From positions 1,174,663-1,238,662 of the forward strand of contig OX419343.1 in assembly GCA_948470475.1 (NCBI GenBank): a DNA stretch of 64,000 nucleotides, in the 5' to 3' direction. This stretch comes from Galaxea fascicularis (Eukaryota; Cnidaria; Anthozoa; Scleractinia; Euphylliidae). This document shows positions 12,004-24,068 of the stretch, piece by piece. Numbering within the stretch: the first letter of the stretch is position 1; every line of letters begins with the position of its first letter. Position numbers and translations under genes: made by a program. The notes beneath the pieces are model-generated. The model saw only the letters and a list, made by a program, of their open reading frames with translations. It was not told where the DNA came from and did not search any database.

Positions 12004-15000
12004 ATGGCGGACGAAGAGAGTGGATTTGTGCAAGCTCGCTTCACAACAAAGCAGAAAAGGTAATACTAGGAGATTTTGGCTTTTGATTATAGCAAGGAGC
12101 ACCATCCAGCTCCATTGCTTAAGCTGTATTCTTCAAAATTGTTTAAGTAACATATTTTTTGTCAAAAATCGTTGTTGTCATGATTGACACTCGCTTTCTG
12201 TAATCAGTGTAATAAAACTGTTAAACTGATGTTGTATGAACGATGCGTATGTTTATACACTCTTCTGTTGGATCAAACGAATATAGTTCTTTCCTTTGGG
12301 ATATTTTTGATATTTTTTCGAAACCCCTGAACCCTGGTCTTTTGTCAGATTACCGTGATAATATTATATACAGTGGGGTCTGCGTTTGTTTAAAAGAAAA
12401 ATCAGTTCTTATGGGACATTGGGTCCTTCACTTTTCTGTTCGGTGATCATTGCAATGATATCGTGATCACCTTGCTTAGAGATTTTGTGATAACAATATT
12501 ATTGTCATACTGTAGAGCGGTTTTTCAACTGAGTGATTGGTTGAAAAAACTCACACCTTCTGAGCCAATGAGAAGCAAATCTAAACCCAATCAGTAGTAC
12601 AAAAAAAAAATACAAAAAATTAAAAAAAAATCAGTAGTTGTACGTGCGCGTTTTCCTGCACTTGGCCTCACTGCATGTACTTCAAAATCTGCCAAGAGTT
12701 CCACGCAGAACCCTATATTAATACATTTATTTTTGTGACTCAAACTCTATTTGTTTTTGGAACAGGGTTAGTATGAAAGTGATGCATATTAATGTAGGGA
12801 GCTGTGTGGAAATCTTTCCCAAATTCTGTTTGGTTCTCTGAACTGTCTTCATCTCTTGTGTCTGGTCAAAGTAACTACAGTCGAACCTCGATTATCCGGA
12901 CCTCGATTATCCGGCCTATTCGATTATCCGGACTCTCGATTATCCGGACTGTTTACCGAGGTCCCGATGAGTCCGGATAATCGAGGTTCGACTGTAGTTT
13001 GGGTTTGGTTTTATGACACTCAACTGAATTTAACTATTCTATTTCACATGGAAAAGGGTTGTGCTTCTATTTTTTGTTTAATTTCAGGTATACAGTGCCA
13101 GAAACTCCATTCTCTGTACCTGTGAAGGTTGGCAGCCAAGAACTGAATGAGCTTATTAACAGCTTGTTGTCTTCAAATTATGGTATTTTAAGACTTTGTG
13201 GATATGAACTGTAAGGAGGATCTACCAATCAATATTTTCTAAGCATTGACCTTGTAAGAAGACTTCCAAGTTTAGATGTACAGATTTTGATTATATCTAT
13301 AGGCAAGTTTTAAGTAAGATTTAAGCATTGAAAGGCATGTACATAGAACTTAGCGATTTAAGGTTGTATTGACCGGAGGAATTTGGTTCTTAAGTCTTGA
13401 CTTTTAATGATGAATTGTCTGAAGAACCTTTTCTAATTATGCATATATCTTGTATAATTAACTTATGGCTAAATTTATTTAGTTTTAATAGTTTTACAAT
13501 ATTTTTTTGCCCGACACCACAAGCTGCAAATCTTTAATTACCATTGCACTAAAGTAAAGGCTGTCTGTTTTTTCTGTCTGTTTTGGCCTTGATGGTTTTG
13601 ATGCTGGTTTAATTATTTTTGCCGGTTAATTATGCAAAAACTGTGCAAGAAAGGATAACGTTAATGACTGATTACAGGAATAATAACACCGATGATGAAA
13701 TATTGATAAATATGCACTACATATACCGTGATATGCATTTACCAGTGCTTATTTAAATAATTCTCCCCTGACCTTTTGTCTTATAGTTTTTTATTTTCCC
13801 ACTATAGAATCAGAGATATCTGAGTCTGAAGCTGAAAAGGAGAGAAGTTTTTGGTTTGATTTTCTCATTGACGGTGTTTATCTACAAGAAACACTTGACA
13901 AACATATGAAAAACTACAATTTATCAACAGTAAGTTATGCTTCGTCAGTTATTTGCATGGTTAGCTTGCTAGTATATCAATCAGTGAGAGAGCCAACCAT
14001 TCAGTTAAGTGAGTTGAGGCAAATCATTAAGGCAATTGATCAACTCACCAATCAATCTGAAGGTCATCCTGTTATTAACAGTCAGTAATAGAACACTTTA
14101 TCAACTGATGAATTATTATGGCTTTAAGCACTCAAAACTACATGTGGGAACAGAGTCAAATTCGCATAAACAGTTGTTGTATAGTTGCACCATGTTGTTA
14201 TCAGTTGATTACTGTGTGAATCCAAAAACCATGAACACTTTGATTTGATTTTGATATTTCACATTGTGCAGCAACCAATCAGAAGCAACATGAAACCACA
14301 ACCTAATTACTGTTTCTGTTTGCGGTTTAGTTTCTTGGGAATGATTGGCTTTTTACTTGAAACACAAGGACACTCCAGAAATATTTCTAGTGTTCATGGC
14401 TTTCAGATTTTCATGCAAAAGATAACATGAATGTAGGGCTGCCATTGAGGGTTGGAGACTGGGGTGGGTTCTCTCTTGAAATTCTGTGTTTATAGATCAC
14501 AGCTAGGCCACTTTTGGAGAAAAAAGACAGTACTGTGTTATTGACTATACCACAATAGCTAGATTAAGCCCACTAACATTTTGTACTTCACCATCTTCTT
14601 CAAACATAAGTGATGGTCCTGTGCATGTACCAACTGTATGCCTGAGCAAGATGACATAAAGTTACTTATGATTTATTTGAACCTCTTCATTTCATTTCAG
14701 GAAAGTGTTGTTGAAATAGAATATATTGAAAAACATCCAACTCCTCGACCTGACAACTGTCTTCTCCATGATGATTGGGTCAGCTCTGTTTCTGTCTGTA
14801 AGAAGCAGTAAGTTGCACTTAGTAGTTGTAATGAACTGAGTAATGGGTTGTTTTATCCATTATACTTGGAACTATATCATTACTTTTTGTTGTAATGGAC
14901 CAATTTTTGGCATTTTGTGGTTCCAGAAAATATCCCCCATGGAAGGTTTTTGGTTTGCACCCCCACCCTCTATCCCCAATCCCCTATCCCCTATCCCCAA

Positions 15001-18000
15001 TCCCCTATCCCCAATCCCTCATCCCTCTGGGAACTCCAATTATTTAGCTCCATACTTTCAACACTTTGTCTTTCAGCATTCTGAGTTGTAGCTATGATGG
15101 CAATACATATGTCTGGGATTTTAATGGTAAGTTACACTGCCCAGTCCCTGTCAAATACAGTTTTAACATTTTGAAACAAAAATAGAGCCATTATCAAGGA
15201 ACAGGGTTGTACTTTGCCATCAATGAAAAAGGTTTAGAACCAATTAAATGTTATTTCACAGTTTGCATTGTTCAGTGTACAAAAATGTGTACTTTGTTGG
15301 TGTGCTTACACTGTCAGTATTAAATAAATCTAATTTTAGAGTCTGTTTTGTTTGGCTTGATAATATTAATAAAGGTACATGTGTTTCAACATTTGATGGC
15401 CACACTGCCCCTGTGAAGAGTGTCTGCTGGATCGACGCAGGTACGTTTCATTTAGCAACTGTCATTGTCACTTGAATGACGACATTAATGTGTGTTTCAA
15501 GGAAATATTCATACCCCCTCCCCTCCCCCAACAGAGTTTTTTAGTTTGCTTCCCCCACCCCTCTGAAAATTCCAATTTAGCTCCACACTTTTCTTTAAGA
15601 AAACTTTTGCTTTTACCATCCTCTTCCGGTTACAGTTGGCAGATTACCCTAACAGCCAATTAACTTAAATTCATTGAACAATCACAGCTCATGTCATAAC
15701 TGAGAGAATTATACATGTAATAAGTGATTTTATGAAGTTTCATTGGTTGTGTTTTATATCATAATATTTTCGATCATCAACTGAATCTGAAATATCTTAA
15801 AAAGTATCTCCTCCCTGACTCAGCTCAGAAAGTTATTTAAATTCAAAACATGCCTGGTTTTAAATAATTAAGTAAAACCTTCTTTTTTTTGTAGATAATG
15901 ATGTTGGTGTATTTCTTAGCTCCTCTCAAGACCAATCCATCAGGCTCTCTCAGGTAAAGTACAAAATAATGTATTGTTTTCTTCCAGGAATTAACATAGG
16001 CTCACAAATGAAAAAGGTGCTGTTTAAAGCAGAATTTGGATTCCAAGAAGGGCTCGGGGCTCAATCCGAAATATCGTCCTTGGATGGAAATTTACAAATT
16101 GTAACACTTGCAAAAGATGATCTCTTGTTTTGTTCATTAGTTGGTTTTCTATTTGTCTATGCGATTAGTTTCTTTTCTGTAGGTCATTTAGTTTGATTTT
16201 TGGCATTGTGTATTTATAAGGACACATGTCAAAACCTTTTGAGGGACTTTGAAGTAGAACTCAAGTTTTTTGTTTTATAAAATCAATATACTACACTGGG
16301 GGCCAGAGGTTTCTTTCTCATTGGGGGTGACAAAATTGAACAGCAAAACCTCAAAAGCGATTTGCGAAGCGGTAAGATAAAAAACCTCTGGTACCAACGG
16401 ATAACAACCCTACTTCCATGTTGATGCCAATTTCCTTTGATTGATGTTTGCAGTTAGAACTTATTTTAGAAAAACAGCAAACCGGTTTTGCCCACGTGGA
16501 GTAGAATATGCGTGTCATGTTTCGTGTGATACAAACACCGCAAGATAACATAACATAACATAAGACCTTTATTTATAAAAATTATACGATAAGATTTCAA
16601 GCTTACAAGCTTGCGGGGTACAGATTATTACGTGGCTTAAATTCCTATCCTTTCAAAGTAAACAATTAAGAGAGAGGCTACACTGTCACCAAATGCACTG
16701 AAACGAGCCAAACCAAAGCTAGACAAAATACTTCAGAGGGCATACAAAGGACTGCAGTCGCTAAACAGAAACAACAAGGGTCAAAGGAAACCGGTGATAA
16801 ATGCAGAATTTAAACCCAGAAATGACCTTTGGTATCAAAATACATAGCATGCGACAGTTAAGCGCATGGCTGTTTCAATCACTATCATCATCATATTTAA
16901 TCCTCTAAAACATTGTGTTGCCCCGTGGGAGTTGATGAGCGAAACCAATGGACAAACAGGTTTGGCCAAGATCATTGTAGACTTAACCAATGGCAGCCCT
17001 TATAAGGACCGTTTTTTCAATCAACCAATCAGATTACCAGGGTCAAATTTTGACTCTGGAGAAATAAGTGGCAACGTGGTTGGATCGGGGCGCTCAAAAG
17101 ACTTAACAGCCTGAGCCAGAGGTCTCTCGCCAACCAGCACTATTTGCTCTGATGCTCCTCCCCGCTGATGAGCAAGAAGACCTCTGGTATCCAGGGTATC
17201 AATATACTTGACTGTGCAGTGAAATTAATTTTTTTCATACACCTGTTTCCAACAAATAGTAAGATAAGTTTTAGAACTTGTAGTTGCATTTCTTTTAGGT
17301 CCTGTGCCCTCTTTGTAGCTGATGATGTTAAATGGCATTATGGGAAAATCTGTTTCCTCTTTTCTCACACTTCGTGATAGTTTTTTCAGTAATTATGTTA
17401 TGTTAGTAATTTTTTATTATGTTAAACACTCAGACATGGTTTGATACTAATTAATGACAAATAGTAATTAGTAAGCGTATAAAAGGGTCCTTTTTGCAAC
17501 ACTAGATCACCCCTGATGAAGACACTAGACAGGAGTGTCGAAATGTTGGGTCGTGAATTGTAACTTTTTAAGTTACATCCATCAATTTTCAAACCAGAGT
17601 AGCATCAAACAATGTCTGATTGTCCACCTGGTTGAAGTGTGAACTTGAACATATGTTAAACACTTTTGAATATTTTGTGTAATTAACACCATATAAATGT
17701 AAGTTGATGATTAATTACAGTGGTCTGGTGAGGAGGATAAAGCTGAGTGTATTCATGTTTGTAAAGGACACACTCAAAGTGTAGACACACTGGCTGTTGA
17801 TGCCTCTAAAACAAAGGTGAATTTGAATGCCCCAGATATATGTAGTCAAACATCCCTGATAAAGTTTGAGAGATTCAGATGAAATATCCAATTTTAAATA
17901 ACTTAATCGCTTTGAGTTTGGAAACGTTTCAGTTTAAGGTTTTTGCCAGAGCAAGGAATTCATAACATTATTTTCAGTTACACATGGTGTTTGTGTGTGT

Positions 18001-21000
18001 ATTGGTCCATAGTCTTAGGTTTTGCATTTTGATAATTTTGCAAGAAATTTAATATGTCATGACAAATCGTGTTTAGCTTTAACAGCAAGGTGCAATACCA
18101 TGTCAATCCATCATTGTTTTCTTTGTCCTTGTCATGATAATATTTTTAACATCCAGCTATGTCTATTTTGACCTAATTTATCTGTGCTGTCTTTTCTGAA
18201 CCATTAATTTTGTACACACTTGGCCAACACAGGTTGTAGATTGTAGATCCTGTAAAATAAAATGTTCACTCTTGTTTATCGCCAGCGTAAAAATTTTTAT
18301 ATTTAACTTTTCTTTCCTGTATAGTTTTGCAGTGGCTCATGGGACAAAACACTGAAAATATGGTCTGCTGGTAAGTTGTTATAGAGTGCTCAACTAGTTT
18401 TTATTTTATTTTAATAACGAGAGTTTGGTTGCATTGGCAGCATTACAGCCATACAGGGTAGACCAAGGTATAGGTTTTTGAGCCGTTTTGCTTTGAAAAC
18501 GGGTATAGATTTTAACCATGGTCTTAAATCGGGTATGATTTTCATGGGAACCACGGCAGCATATAAACATATTTCTCTTTTCAGCTCCAAATGCATAATT
18601 AGAAAGACAAGTATCCAATCATTCGAGCTGAATTTTACCAATTCTTAGGCACTGACTTAGGCACTCAGTGACGTGAAGCTTAAAGGGGCACGGTCACGGA
18701 TTTAAGCTTTCCTTTGAACAATTAAAATCTGTATTTGTGTGATAGGAAAGCTTGAAATAATGGTCCATTTTTATTAACAATTGGTATATTTGTGTGCTGA
18801 AACCGTTTTCAAGGGTTTTTTTGCAACGAATGACTTGGATGGAAATGGATTACAATTTGAAAAAGGTAGGCTAAATTTTTCAAATCGTCTATATGCGTCT
18901 TCCAAAAATCGATATTTACGGCCGTGGTTTGTATTTTCTTTGCCAATTAAGGCTAATTCCTCATTAAGACGTTTAAACATGATGTTATACATGGGTTACA
19001 TTCCTTACTGCTAATTTCAGGATTCGGTGTGAACCAAAAATTTAGAAATCTTCGTGACAGTGCCCCTTTAATTTCTGACAGTTGGTGTAAAGCTGATTAT
19101 GCAGAGCTTGAGTCAGAGTAGCCGGTCAGCTTACAATCAGAAGCCAAGTAACAAAAAACACTCGGTCACTCTACTCACCTCTCACTCATCAAATGGTTTC
19201 AGTTCCAGACTTGTCAGCATCAGATGAAGCTGTTGAGGATGGGAAAGTCGCAAAGAAACAGAAAACTGTCACCAACAAGAGAAAACCAACCACAAGGGTA
19301 AAACAAGAATTATTGATTGGTCACGAGATGTCACGAGACCAATTCATACACAAGATGAATTTGCTTGATATTTTCAATTTCTTTCTACTGATTGTATAGG
19401 AAATATGTATAGGCAACAAATGACAATTTAACTTTTGATGGTTAAAGCTGCTAGCGCTGCATGACTAATCACATCTGTTTGCAATTTTATTCTGATCTCT
19501 TCAGACACCATTGATGACCTTATCTGGTCACACAGAGGCCATCTCCTGCGTACTGTGGATGGATCACAGCACAGTTTGCAGTGCAGGCTGGGATCACGTC
19601 ATTCGTGTTTGGGATCTCTCAGCTGGGGTCAACAAACACACTCTGGTGGGAACCAAAGCATATTTTGCTTCTCACAAAATAGATAGATCAAGAATAATTT
19701 TCAATTCTAGCTTGCTTAACGGTCTTTGTAAAGGAAGTTGTCTTTACTCATAAGTAGGTTTTTAACTGAATCCGGTGAATAAACCAAAAAATAATCACTC
19801 AAATTAATTAATTCAACTGCTATCCGATTACATTAATAATTTTAAAATAGAGGTTCAAGAGTAGCCTGCGAATACAGCCGCCTCTCCGCGCTCCGCCCGC
19901 TTGCACGCTGCAAGAGGCGGCTATATTAGCAGGCTTGTTCTAAAGCTGCGAACAGTGGAAAAGCTTTAGAGTTGAATGAGGTGGTTCTGTAGAAATCTTC
20001 ATGGATTGCCTGACGAGTGAGTTCCGCGTTAAATTTTTGTTATGAGACGGATTGGATTTTCTGGTTTTCATCATGAACGTATTTCCAATTTACCATCGCA
20101 ATCAGTTTCAACCCGGTTTGCAGGGCAAACATTTATACAATCTGTCGTAACAGCTGTTGTTTCTCTTTCAGAATGGTTCGAAGGTATTTTGCGGCATTTC
20201 TTACTCTCCGCTGTCACGGCTTCTTGCGTCTGGAAGTACAGACAGACATGTTAGACTCTGGGATCCCAGAACAACAGGTTAGTTAGAAATAACAACCCTA
20301 ATAATTTTGTTTTTTAAACCTCTCTTTTGTCCCTCGACGGCTGAGCCTGGCAATAGGTTCTTATCGGGCAATGTACTCTTTAATTTTAAAAAGATAAGAT
20401 ACGGCTGTGGCTCCTTGGCACTCAGTTTCGATTTTAACAAACACTTTAGTTTGCTTGATTTTCCACCGCTTAATCTGACAAAAAAGCATTCATTGAAAAG
20501 CTTGCGCCTTAACTTACAGACGGAGCGGTGATGAGGAATACTCTGACGTCACATCAAGGCTGGGTATCTTCAGTGGCCTGGTCACCAAGCAGCGAGTACG
20601 AACTGATTTCTGGGTCGTATGACATGACAGTAAAACTCTGGGATACACGGAGGTAAGTGTCGCCACCAACATTAGACAGTTCGCAAACTAAAGTTTGTGA
20701 CACGCAAGGCTGGTAAACTGAGCAGGTGAGGTTTAGAGAGAGCTTTACAGCTCTGTGTTTGGAGAACGAAACGATACATTCATATTCATCTATTCATCAC
20801 TCGTGGGTTGATCACGAACCCACAAAACGACCAGCTTACGGTTGGCTTGTTAGCTCAGTTGGACGTTCATTGCAACGGTATCGCAGAGGTCATGGGTTCG
20901 ACCACCGCGGAAGTCTGAATTTTTTTCAGGTTTTGTTTTCACATATCCTTCCTCTAGGCCTGATAGCAAAGAAAGTACAAGTCATGAGGACCGATGAAGG

Positions 21001-22172
21001 TGGAGTTGTGGTAGAGATACAGGATTACCGTAGCCTCTTTGGGAGTGTCCTGGGAACATCACATCTGAAGATTACCATTGTTATCAGAGTTATTAACACT
21101 CTCTTGCGTTCCGATTCTTAGTCTCGTCTAGGGTTACGTGTCATCTTGCGTCGGGTTTTATCCTGTTGTCATGTTTGATGACTGAAACACTTCTTTTCAC
21201 CAGCCTCAATGCACCGCTGTACACTTTGACCGGACATCAAGACAAAGTCATGTGCGTTAACTGGACTGTACATACTGTAAGTTGTCAACAATTGATATCA
21301 ATATACCTATTCTTTATTTTTTTTTACCTACTTTAGTTTAAATTATCGTAGGTGTCCCAGTATTAGTGAACACTATTTTGGGGAGTATAAATCCAAGATT
21401 CAAGATGTAAACAAGGTGTCTTTTATTGGCCGTATTTCTCTCTCAAGCCCCAAAGCGTGTGTTTACTAACGAAAAGAGAGACATCAGTTTGGTGCTTGAG
21501 GATTAAAATCCTCGAGAAAGTGGAATTATTTTGTAGTACAGGGAAGTATTAAAAAAATCCATCTCAAAGCGTGATAAATAGTACGCTCATACCCACCCTG
21601 CGGATAGAACAGGCTAGAAAGTCAGCTTCACAAATTGCTGAATGTTCCGTTTCACGCTTTTAAAATATCTACTTCGTGACAAATTATGCGTTTTCTAAGA
21701 TAAATACAGGCTTTATTTTAACATCATATTGCAATAAAATAGAATGAGTTAAAGTGCCAACCCGCAATATAGCGACTAATCGAGGCGCATCAGACAAAAA
21801 GAGAAGTTCAACTGATAAGGATAATTATCAAAACAACTCACCAACTACGTGTAGCAAAATTACAAAAGGCATTCAACTCTGAGAGAAATCTTCCCGAACA
21901 TTTCATATGACAGTGGGAGAATTTAGCGTTGCGTCAACTACATCTATTTTTTAAAGTTAATTTATTATTGGGCTTGGTTGTGTTATTGGAATAGCGTGCT
22001 CATCTGTTGCACGAGTTAACACGCGCACAGCTCTAATCTTAATTCATCATTTTCACGTTTTCAGTCGATTCTCAGTGGCGGGGCTGACAACCAGTTAATA
22101 ACTTACGATGTCTCCGGAGGAGGCTGGAGAACGGATAGTGATATGGAATATCAGTCTGCAGACACCACGTAA
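12004..22172 (+). CDS. WDR12: Ribosome biogenesis protein WDR12 (YTM1 homologue), complete
   Basis: Nucleolar WD40 protein of the PES1-BOP1-WDR12 (PeBoW) complex, needed for 60S subunit and 28S/5.8S rRNA maturation. Fifteen exons: 12004-12059, 13088-13182, 13808-13929, 14701-14807, 15077-15126, 15375-15440, 15895-15953, 17721-17816, 18325-18370, 19203-19297, 19505-19645, 20172-20277, 20520-20652, 21204-21276, 22065-22172. All phases join, giving 450 residues against about 423 in human. Order: N-terminal NLE/Notchless-like domain (about residues 18-95, [16 protein letters not shown]), then HDDWVSSV and the WD repeats ([68 protein letters not shown]). A basic insert at about 233-264 ([12 protein letters not shown]) looks like a nuclear localisation signal. 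ATG with GCGGACGAAG context opens exon 1, as expected for this family. Confidence 0.96.
12878..12994. mobile_element. Tc1/mariner-pogo-type MITE in WDR12 intron 1
   Basis: Perfect terminal inverted repeats CAGTCGAACCTCGATTATCC / GGATAATCGAGGTTCGACTG flanked by TA on both sides (12876-12877 and 12995-12996), the target duplication of Tc1/mariner/pogo transposases. The interior is several tandem units of CGATTATCCGGAC. Too short (117 bp) to code, so it was mobilised in trans. Confidence 0.88.
14971..15025 (+). repeat. ATCCCC-type minisatellite
   Basis: Imperfect hexa/heptanucleotide array of TATCCCC and AATCCCC units in a WDR12 intron, preceded by GGTTTGCACCCCCACCC. A related sequence lies at 15508-15590 and, inverted, at 39365-39440, so the array sits in an interspersed repeat. 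Confidence 0.7.
16303..16391. mobile_element. Short inverted-end element, copy 1
   Basis: Ends CCAGAGGTTT and AAACCTCTGG are perfect 10-bp inverted repeats. A second element with ends CCAGAGGTCT/AGACCTCTGG lies at 17116-17187 in the same intron. No target duplication was confirmed. Confidence 0.5.
16543..16561 (-). repeat. ATAAC pentanucleotide tail
   Basis: Run of ATAAC units followed by AAGACCTTTATTTATAA. On the minus strand this looks like the 3' tail of a 5'-truncated non-LTR element, much like 46107-46180. Confidence 0.5.
17116..17187. mobile_element. Short inverted-end element, copy 2
   Basis: Ends CCAGAGGTCT and AGACCTCTGG are perfect inverted repeats, 72 bp overall, related to 16303-16391. 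Confidence 0.5.
17431..17651 (+). mobile_element. 221-bp retroelement-like insertion with 13-bp target duplication
   Basis: Flanked by the perfect direct repeat TATGTTAAACACT (17418-17430 and 17652-17664). Inside are TATAAAAGGGTCC, then CTGATGA, a perfect 6-bp stem (GACACT/AGTGTC) and GAAA (17513-17543), then a 3' part also found reversed at 33597-33672. Near the ends are inverted segments TCAGACATGGTTTGAT and ATCAAACAATGTCTGA. The long target duplication points to target-primed or similar retrotransposition; the size is too small to code. Confidence 0.7.
18680..19071. mobile_element. TTAA-flanked MITE
   Basis: Terminal inverted repeats TTAAAGGGGCACGGTCACGG and CGTGACAGTGCCCCTTTAA with TTAA at both ends, the target of piggyBac and Kolobok transposases. 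Interior GGATGGAAATGGATT recurs reversed near 41440, next to another end-like sequence at 41235 (TTAAAGGAACACTGTCACC). Lies in a WDR12 intron. Confidence 0.8.
19863..19935. mobile_element. 73-bp fold-back element
   Basis: Arms 19863-19885 and 19913-19935 (AGCCTGCGAATACAGCCGCC and its complement) match at 21 of 23 positions around a 27-bp GC-rich loop. In a WDR12 intron. Confidence 0.7.
20838..20945 (+). repeat. tRNA-derived SINE
   Basis: A box (TTAGCTCAGTTGG) and B box (GAGGTCATGGGTTCGACC) at tRNA spacing, followed by the hairpin CTGAATTTTTTTCAG that I recognise downstream of tRNA-like heads in coral repeats. In a WDR12 intron. The anticodon arm is not tRNA-like, so not a functional tRNA. 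Confidence 0.65.
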
Positions 22173-22637
22173 CCGGAAATAAGACCCAGTATCTCGCGCA
22201 GCCTTCCCGGACACGTAACGCGCCAACCGAACGCGCGCAGGGTGACATTTTTATTGGAGCCAGATTCTTGAAAATCTCTGAAACTCGATATCCGGTTTAG
22301 AGGTTTCTGAAGTTGAGTTTTAAAATGTAAACCCACCTTATGCGAGAAGTTTCGATATAAACTGGGGCCTGGTCAGGTCGTTCTTAGCCAACCTGTCAAT
22401 CAATTAATCAATCAATATGCCGAAAACAATTGACAAAGGACGTGTTTTTTATACATCATGTGACCTATCGTGTGAAATTACGATTCCAGTTAGCGGGAAC
22501 AAAATAAAACGTTTCCATTGCAAACGGGCTGACCGAAAAGCTCAAGTTTGCATAACGAAAATGCTGTCCTGTTGTGAAGTGTATGAAAGAAATGTCATGT
22601 ATTTATTACAATTTTGACGATGTTCGACTTGTAATGA

Positions 22638-22643
22638 AATAAA
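22638..22643 (+). terminator. Candidate WDR12 poly(A) signal
   Basis: AATAAA about 466 bp after the WDR12 stop, in an AT-rich stretch. The first clear signal on this strand; cleavage position is unknown. Confidence 0.5.
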
Positions 22644-23520
22644 AATAATGAAACATCGTTATCAACGCTTGTGATCGTGTAATTACAGGATACGCATTTT
22701 TGCCGGAGGGCCTCGTTAAAAATGAGTTTTGCTTCGGGCTGCATAATTCATACCCAAGGTACCACGCGTTTGTCTTTAGTGCGCCGGAGCATTCGGGAGA
22801 AACGAGTGATGAAAAGAGATACCATCATACTGGGGAGGGGAGGGCAGGGGAGCATCGCACAGAATGCCTATTGTTCTCCGGACATTTACTTACAGTGCAG
22901 TCAGAATTATAGATCAGTAGAATTAGCGGTCAAGCGTAACTCGAGTGGCTCTCATTGGTTAAGGATTACGCGCGCTTTCACCCGCAGGGAATACTGCTTT
23001 GCTCATTAACTTGTCAGGGCGGAGCTAACAAACAAAGACCTTGGATGTTATTGTTTGCGTTATTGTTTCTCATATCACACTTCGAGCGTGTATTACAAGC
23101 CGGCCTTTAACAAACGTGATCATTTCTGTTCTCGACCGATGCATATCACTCCTATTGCAAAATGCCTTTCTTACGATTTCCCGCTAAAAAAATATTCGCT
23201 CACTCAAGATTCGGTTCCTTTTTTGCAAAGATTACCCATCACAACGATCACAGCGATCGTTGTGGTGAGGTTGTTTGTGCGATCGCTGTGTCATGGAAAA
23301 ACTTTTTGCAAGCGTCAAAGTTCTTGCATTTGGTTTTACAAAGTTGGGAAACATTAAGTCGCCACTCTTGCTAATTATAAAGTTAGAGTTCGCTAGAATA
23401 GATTCGCCTTTTTCGTAATGTTAGCGCAAATATTGAAATATACCAAACATTGTCTGCTGTTCGGTGCACGCGCTTGTGTTATCTCTATCTGTTTCTACTT
23501 TGCTGTCTGTTTGTTTAGGA

Positions 23521-23620
23521 GGGAGGCCCGAAGGCCCCCCAAATAAAAAAAAATGACTGATTGTCAGTCATTATGGCCCTTTGTGTTCATAGCTTCGAGA
23601 AGCTTTATACCCCAAAGGGC
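23521..23620 (+). ncRNA. Triple-hairpin segment, possible structured RNA
   Basis: Three hairpins in 100 bp: GGGAGGCC-CGAA-GGCCCCCC (23521-23540), ATGACTGA-TTG-TCAGTCAT (23553-23571, perfect), and a two-level hairpin with outer GCCCTTTG/CAAAGGGC (23576-23620) and inner AGCTT-CGAG-AAGCT (23591-23604). An A-rich linker joins the first two. It matches no RNA family I know; it may also be part of a repeat. Confidence 0.3.
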
Positions 23621-24068
23621 ATTCTGACGCTTTAATGGCAGCGGCGGCGGTTGTGGCTGCGGCTCTGCAGATGGGTTATCCATTCTCAGACACCAGATGG
23701 AAACTTAAAGCTTTAAATAATGTACGGTTCACTGCTCCATATGGGAGAACGGTCATGTTTCAAGCGTGCGCAAATTGTAGCCATTTTGTGTTTGGCTTGA
23801 TTCGACTCTTAAATTTACTTTACTGTTTACAGTTTGGAAAACAAGTTGCTCTCTTCTTTCCCTTGTAATGATCTTTATGATCTTATTATTAGCCACTTTA
23901 GAGCACTCATGTGAAAAGGCGGCAAAGTTTTACTAAGACCGTCGGTTCGAAGCAGTGACGGCGATTGGTGCATTTCGATCCTGCGGCATGCCTTTGTAAG
24001 ATCGTGTTTGTTATAAAAGTCACAGTTTCCTTCAATAAGCAACATTTTGATCAAGCTACTGCTGAAAA

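Larger units (their letters stand above)
22173..24068. other. Intergenic region, WDR12 to chromodomain gene
   Basis: WDR12 3' UTR, then no recognisable gene. A 12-bp-arm hairpin around CACAACGATC lies at 23237-23266, and three consecutive hairpins at 23521-23620. Overlapping frames at 22700-23374 look like chance open frames. Confidence 0.5.

Noticed and set aside
14971..15025. CRISPR-like array
   Set aside because: Simple ATCCCC-type minisatellite in an intron of an animal gene; no spacers.
23635..23868. Possible upstream coding exon of the chromodomain gene (alanine-rich frame)
   Set aside because: No donor/acceptor pair joins it in frame to 24069 convincingly, and the chromodomain frame has its own good ATG.
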